Source: Cepaea nemoralis (taxonomy: Eukaryota; Mollusca; Gastropoda; Stylommatophora; Helicidae). Taken from it: 64,000 nt of DNA. Of the stretch, positions 57,590 to 64,000 are shown in pieces. The notes below the pieces were generated by a model, which worked only from the letters and a program-made list of their open reading frames with translations, was not told the DNA's origin and did no database searches. How positions within the stretch are numbered: position 1 is the first letter of the stretch; every line of letters starts with the position of its first letter. Location: the NCBI GenBank assembly GCA_014155875.1, contig JACEFZ010027058.1:143501-207500 (forward strand), written 5' to 3'. The translations under genes were made by a program, and so were the position numbers.

Positions 57590-58017
57590 CAGAACAAACA
57601 AACAAAAATAGACTAACAAATACAAGATCGACACTACATGAATTTACAAACATAAACTTATCTGTGTTCTAGCTGGAGCGGCTATCCATGGGTGGAAAGA
57701 AACGGATGTTGTACTCGAGACCGAATGTCGTGGGACAACACCGGCCTGGTTCTCGGTGGTTGCCCATATATTTTATTGGGTTCTAAATTAAACTCTGTCT
57801 ACCCTTTACATCAATTGTCCCCAGGACGGTTCACGGATGACACTACCCATATGACGACTGTGGACACAAGAAGACACCTAACTGACTATAATAGAACAAC
57901 CTTTTAAAAGGCAAATCTAGAATCTTTATTGGAGATTCCAACTCGAACACATAGACGAACAAACCTACAGACAGACATACAGCAATGAACAGTCAATATT
58001 GGGTGAGAGTAGTCTGC
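57590..58017. other. Unassigned
   Basis: No gene or repeat recognised between the hammerhead-like motif and the candidate LTR of element E. Confidence 0.4.
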
Positions 58018-60989
58018 TGTGACATTCTCATCACTCCACTCGACAGAAGTCAATGTCTTTAGGGTCTGTATGTAAACAAGGTGATAAGAGTACTTTCACC
58101 TGCACCCGTATGATGCCTCCTGGAACCTTGGGACTTGAGCCTGGCAAGTTCCACCGTCACTTTACACTAAGCTTCAGCACCATATAGCTTCGCAGCAAAT
58201 AGTCACTCGCTCATAGCCACCAGAAAAAGGTGCCACATCACATAACAAAAGTCTACAGCACCTAGCAAACAGGAATCAGCAGCAGCAAAGGGCAGTCGCC
58301 CACCGCCCCTAGTTAACAGCTCAGAGGTTCCTGTAAGCATGAACAGGCGAGGTGCACATATCCATCACACCCTTGCATAATACATACTACACCAAAATTC
58401 CACACCGACTCCATCGATATCTTGTGGTCAGGCCCTTGAGCTCAGACCGCATCGTATGTCTGAACTCCCAGACATATCTCACGGACAGATTAGGTTACAG
58501 CTCCTAGTAATCCTAACTTAAGTCCAGTAGCTTTTCAGCCACGCGTCTCATCCCTAGTAAATAGTAAATAGGATGACACATTCCCTACCATCTAAGATCT
58601 AATGGATAATAGATATAGTGACAGGTCCATTCATAAGGATGGCAAAGTTCAATACCTCCTACAGAGATCATCAAGTGTTATGGTCTGGATCATCCTTCCT
58701 AATCACCATTTTGTCCCATCAGGAAAGTAGATAAGCCTATCAGGATACCTCAGGTCAGTACTCCATTACACCTCCAAAGTTAATGGAAGATACTCAAGCT
58801 ACATTGATAACTAACCTGAAATACCGAATTAAAGACCAGACAAACAACAGAAGAGTTTGGTGTTCTTGTGTTTGTCCCTTTCCACCCTTCTGCATCAGAT
58901 AACTGGATTTCTGCTATGTGTGGGTGTATGAATATATAGACACTCATCACCTGAATAAATTCCTTTGGCTGCCTAGGAATTGTGTCAACTCAAACATCCC
59001 ATACAATCTGGTTCCGATGAAAGTATAGAGACAATAGAAAGATAGACCCGCATGACAAATATTCCTTTCTCATCAAAGGAACTGTAGAGTCCCATTACAC
59101 TGATGAAATATCCACGCGTTACATGAGTGGGTGTTTCCCCCACCGCTATACTGGCCCACGGTTCAATCCCTAGTAGGTGTGAAGATATCTTTCCCCCTTC
59201 TGACTAAGCCCAGTTAAATAACAACAGGCCCATAGGTCGATAACAACTTCCCAGCTTATAGCCTCCTACATATTTGGGTTTCACCGTAATGAGAAACGTA
59301 TGTGGTTCTCGCTCGTCACCTGAGTGCTTGACAAGTACTAGTTTCAACCACGCCACATGATGATGATCGAAACATACTAATGTCAACATATTCATTAAGG
59401 GAATCAAATTAAAGCTCTGTTCAAGAGAAATTCTTCTGTCAGAATCCTAATTCCCTCTAGTACTCCATTATTGAGATAGGGCATCGAATGCATTGTTAAT
59501 TTGCTTCAACCAGACTGATCCACTGATCTGGCTCGCACAATACATTCTGCCATGTCTGTTGAACACTTAATCTAGGTCATAGTACACACACAGGCTTACT
59601 ACACAGTTAGCATGCCTGTTTAACTAACAGCTGGTGTCCGCTGACGCTAGGTCAACGTGTAAATATCGGTCAGAGCACAGGATACGGCGCAACTGGCCGA
59701 CCTGGTCAAGAATTGAGTCACCACTAAAATACCAACTATAGTTAAGCGACGCCAAGTATACAAGAGTGTTACCTTTAAAGTTTAGGAACAACTAGGCCTA
59801 TGCAACAGACATCGACCCGATAGATTCATCAAGCTCTGGGCTGTAGGTTCCCTCTGGAGTCCCCAAAAGGTATATCATGATACAGCTGGTCAAAGACACG
59901 GCCCCTCGTCTCAAGGACAACAATACCACCACTGCAGATCAATCTCTATAAGAGTTGCACAGATTACAGCTGGCTGACACGGCCGTGAAAGGATAGCTAC
60001 AACAACACCATTAGCTCTGGAACATTCTCCGTCTCCCCGTGATGTCAGTTATACAGCTGGCCATAGAAGCGGCCTCCTTTCTTGATGACAGTCTACCGAA
60101 TGGCTTCTCGTGTCAGGTCCGGAAGAAAACACTCCCGGAATCTCCCTAAAAGCTCCAAGCACTACCCCACGAAAGTGAAGGCAACTCCGCATTCCCCGAG
60201 TTTTAGCAAAGTGTGCGATTTACAACAGAGAAGATCAAAGCACACTCAAAGAATTGAGTTATGATTCTCGGGACCCGTGAAATTCATGCCAATCCCGAAA
60301 TATAACATCAACAACCAGACGACGGTCCCAACTCTTTTACTCGGAAATTCCCCTCTCACCGCTTTAAAATGTGGCCTAGCCACCTAGACGGGGTGGGGTA
60401 GATGCCATATGACGGCACACGCCACCAAAAAGTAAATGGGGTTTTCCAGTTATGCACGAAAATAGACAAACAGAAAAAGGAGAAACCATTGGAAACGTAA
60501 AGAACGTCACAAGACAACAAAAAAAAACATTCTGTGTGTGATTCTGATAAGGAGAGGACGTATCTTCGAAGGAGCCCGTGGTGGCGAAGCGCTGTATGCG
60601 ATTATTCCTAGCTTCGGCAAATAGATAACAGCAGGAACGATCGATTGGCAAGGATATACAATGCAGGACCCAAGCCTAGACATGCCTGAACTCAGAACAG
60701 CGAAATAGCGGGTTTACGCCTCAAGGTGAACATTTGAATAGAGTAGGGAGTTTCGTAAAATGCTAGATGATAAACGCCGCTCCTACATCAGGGGGCAGTT
60801 TTAGAGCATGCGATAATATCCACTATTGTTTTCACTCAACACGATAATAAAGTGTGAGTTAGTTCATTGGATTGGCGTCAGTCTATTTGTCACACTTGTG
60901 ACTGTTCAAGGTGAGTTCAACGTACTTTCTTAACGAGTTTATAATTGATGTTCATTCCACCTTTAAATGGAGGGAGTAACCTCATGCCA
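58018..60989 (+). repeat. Candidate 5' LTR of element E
   Basis: It starts TGTGACATTCTC, close to the LTR start of element A (TGTGACATTTTC). AATAAA lies at about 60846. The 3' end is uncertain: GTCACA at 60894 would mirror TGTGAC, but the primer site at 60995 favours an end near 60989 (TGCCA). The partner LTR is outside the window, so this rests on ends and context only. Confidence 0.4.
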
Positions 60990-60994
60990 GAAGA

Positions 60995-61012
60995 TGGGGA
61001 TTCGTCCGGGAT
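60995..61012 (+). promoter_or_regulatory. Element E primer binding site, tRNA-Pro-like
   Basis: TGGGGATTCGTCCGGGAT matches the standard tRNA-Pro primer site at 16 of 18 positions. It is the best primer site in the window. Confidence 0.7.
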
Positions 61013-62395
61013 TATAACTTTTTTCAAAAGTCCGAACATTAATGCATATTAAATATTGATTAATTAAAGATCGATGGAACATTTCAATAGAACTAGACAT
61101 TTAATTATAATATACAGATTACGAGTGATAGATTGAATATATACTCAATAATTCAATATACTTATACAAAGTGTGAACAGAGTAGGCCAGAACTGGACAC
61201 TGCGCTGTAATACTAACAACATTCGGATTATATAAGAAGGATTGTTTACACATCTGATAGCGTTCACAACATATTGAACTTCCATAGACAATACGACATG
61301 ATGCCAACAGAACATGGAACAACGCCACTTTCTGCACAACACACGTCACACTACAAGACTTAACCTGGACGATACACATAGGAATTCATAGGACGATCAT
61401 ATCAACTTACACTATTACGTTACATTTCTGAGGATTTTGTCTCCAACATAACACTTTACACGGACGTTTATCTTTCATCGAATATCATCGGAAGGACGTT
61501 ACAACATTATTGTTTACGCATTGGACAATAACCTACACATATCAAGGAAGTCAGGACGACACACACTCATTACTACGCCAGGACATATTTACATGGATCA
61601 TGCTTCATCGCCGATCGAAAGGAATCTGTGAATCGTTACGTTATCAGTAGCGGACAGCAGCAACTTGTCATCTCAACGTTAATTTTGTTCCAATTATATC
61701 TACGGAGGGACACTTTTGTTTTTCTAAAAGGCCAGTATGAGTTGTTATTGTGATTGTGATTGTTGTAATATTGTATTTTAATTAGGTGCCGAGTATAATT
61801 TATGACGAAATTATCTCAAAATTATTTGTGTGGGTGGTTGGAAAGGGTATCTCTAGAATAATTAAGGACACTTAAATATTTTAGAAATCGTTTAGTGTTA
61901 GCATTCGTCAGGTCAGTACAAAAATATTTATATTGATCTCACGGGTGGCAACACATAATTGTTGTTTGTTAATTGTAGTAGTAATAGAAGTTCAATGCAA
62001 GTCAAAATTCAGGGAAAATGTTATTGTCTGTTATAATCGGAAATATGTATACAAGTAATACGTCATTCGTCTACTGTCATTTTCTGTCGTTGTTATTTGT
62101 CTAGTGATATATATATTCTTTATATTGAACATATTTCACATACTAATTTCGGTAGTTTACATATGTAACGTTAGAATAGTTGTAGTGCAATAAGAGTGCT
62201 GAATTCTTTTGTAGTCGTCAGATTTACACTGTTGATTTTAATTAAGTTATTATTGGGTCTACATTGATACTACAGTATATACTATCGACTCTGTTTCTTG
62301 ATCAACATTATTACAAGATTATCGATATTCTGGTCTATCTTTCCTACTTCGCGATTTTATTTCAGCTAGATAGCTGATTATACAGGTAGGACAAG
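61013..62395 (+). other. Element E leader
   Basis: About 1.4 kb, AT-rich, without a convincing ORF, lying between the primer site and gag. Leaders in A and C are near 0.3-0.4 kb, so this one is unusually long. Confidence 0.5.
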
Positions 62396-64000
62396 ATGTC
62401 TACACTTCAAGACTACATGAGCTTGGGTGAGAAGACTGGCTTAACTGGTGCGGAACTTAGAAATTGGGCAAAGCAAGAGTTTAGCGAATACCAATTACAG
62501 CAAAAAGAAGAGAAAAAACTTCAAGCTGCACGGGAACGAGAAGAACGACAAGAGAGGTTGGCTCTTGAAAAGGAACTGAAGGAAAAGGAGATGGCTATCA
62601 AGCAAAATGAATTAGCTCTGGAACGTGAGAAGATAGCGGCTGAAAAAGAGAAGCTAGCAATGGAAAAAGAGATGAAGGAAAAACAAATAGCCGCAGAAGC
62701 AGAGATGAAGGCAAAACAAATAGCCGCAGAGGCAGAAATCAAAGAAAAACAACTCGCATTTGAAAAAGAAAAGCTTGCGACTGAGACACTCTGGAAGGAC
62801 AAGGAAGTCCAAGGGAGTTTAAAGGTCAAGGCATTGGAAATGGAACGTGAGGCAGAAATAGAACGAGAGAAAATACAATCAAAACAAAATGATCCGGTGA
62901 AGAAGTACCAAGGTCTTTTTCGCAACTTTCAACAAGGCGATTCAGTAAGTTCTTGGATTACTAATTTCGAGGTGTTGGTAAAGTTCTATAAGGTACCTGA
63001 ACAGGACGTACCGATTCTGTTCCACAGACATCTCGCGTTGGAGCCTTTAAAGGTAATTGAGTTGATACCTGAGGACTTTCGTACCAACTACAAATATATG
63101 CGAGATCGTGTTCTTGCACACTTCAGTTTAGATGAGTCGGGTTTACGTACTAAGTTTAAAACACTCACTCCTAAGTCTAACCAAACTTTTCTTGACTTTG
63201 TTTCTGAATTATCCTCATGTTTTGATAAATGGATTAAAGCCGCTGATAATGGATCTGATTTTGGAAAAATTCGAGATCTAATAATAAGAGACAGACTGTT
63301 GTCTGCAATACCAGAATCAATGTCTGCATTTTAGGTAGAGAATAAGTGTAGAAATCTGAGTGAAATGGAAACTAAGGGTGAGTCATATTTCAATGCACAT
63401 AGAGATATATTCGCAAACTGTGCACAACCAGAACTTATTATAGGTGCGAGCGCTAGATTCCAGAAAGGCAATGGTAAGTTTAGAAAATTTAGTGGTAATA
63501 AGAATAGAAATAGTCCATACCAGTATTCTAATAGAGAAGGAGACAGACCAAAGAAAGGACACCTATCCAGATGTCAATATTGCAAATTGTCACATGGACA
63601 TTTGGAAATGTGTGATCGACACCCTGGGTATACAGATTATCTTCGTGACATCACAGCGAAGAAAAGAAGTAAGTATGATTCCTACAAGAGGAGCATCAAA
63701 TGTTTCTCGTGTCGGGAGTACGGGCATACTAGCAGGTCATGTCCCATGAAGAATACGTGGAAAGAGGCAAGTAATGCATATGTGTTGTCTAGTAGTAGTA
63801 GTGATTCAGATGATCTAGAGGAGACACACGCAGCTATTATAGAGTCATACAATAACAGAACAGGTAAGGAAGGTCATAATATTGATGGTGACCTCATATC
63901 AGCCCACAAGAGGCATATACATGAAGCGAATGCAGCATGCACGCGTCAAGGTACTCTGATGATACACCAAGCATGGGTGAATGGTTCGTCAACAAACTGT
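62396..64000 (+). pseudogene. Element E gag (incomplete at window end), one in-frame stop
   Basis: Starts at ATG 62396 (MSTLQDYMSLGEKTGLTG). Residues about 30-170 form a very long, highly charged coiled coil (ELKEKEMAIKQNELALEREK and similar, with near-repeats such as KQIAAEAEMKA). A capsid-like region follows (SSWITNFEVLVKFY, FDKWIKA). TAG at 63332-63334 interrupts the frame, which otherwise continues with two zinc knuckles: CQYCKLSHGHLEMC (63572-63613) and CFSCREYGHTSRSC (63701-63742), then a Ser/Asp stretch. The last residues before the window edge (MIHQAWVNGSSTNC) look like the start of a protease domain. Gag N-termini of A and C share the coiled-coil layout. Confidence 0.82.

Overview
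This window looks like nuclear DNA of a metazoan, possibly a mollusc or other invertebrate. That placement is an inference from the retroelement families and a metazoan-like 28S rRNA fragment; no host gene is recognisable. Almost every coding stretch is transposable-element sequence, and many insertions can be resolved to the base by target-site duplications (TSDs) and by restoration of the interrupted reading frame.

Layout. 906-1879: decayed LINE ('family Y') on the minus strand, with a tRNA-like SINE. 1885-10976: LTR retrotransposon A, flanked by TCCCC, sitting in the 3' end of an RNase H-bearing I/Nimb-like LINE that continues at 10982-11865. 11821-12712: two minisatellites. 13454-15185: an I/Ingi-like LINE. 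15616-29398: LTR retrotransposon C, flanked by CTGGC, with a different 5'-truncated LTR element B (16218-20904) inside its 5' LTR. 30475-45421: one LINE ('family W', RT plus C-terminal restriction-like endonuclease) split by a SINE, by a block of LINE Y and LINE Z sequence that itself carries a 28S rRNA piece and a retroposon, and by the minus-strand LTR element D (35837-44932). 48345-52310: a LINE Y copy split by a 2.5 kb I/Nimb-like LINE concatemer and by a 292-bp insert. 52330-54270: decayed LINE and a 52-bp minisatellite containing a hAT-type MITE. 55139-57500: a SINE and a second LINE Z copy with a 437-bp retroposon, followed by a hammerhead-like motif. 58018-64000: the start of LTR element E, with candidate LTR, tRNA-Pro-like primer site and gag, cut by the window end.

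The main biological point is that A, B and C all encode integrase upstream of reverse transcriptase/RNase H. That is the Gmr1-type order, which is unusual for Ty3/gypsy elements. Element D in the same window has the normal order (RT-RH before IN). A and C have LTRs of about 2.0-2.2 kb.

None of the elements has a fully open set of genes. A has about four frameshifts although its LTRs differ at only about 13 sites by eye. C has one stop codon in gag. D has identical LTRs but several breaks, two at or beside homopolymers. Either defective copies move in trans, or some breaks are assembly indels. Differences and identities quoted were counted by eye.
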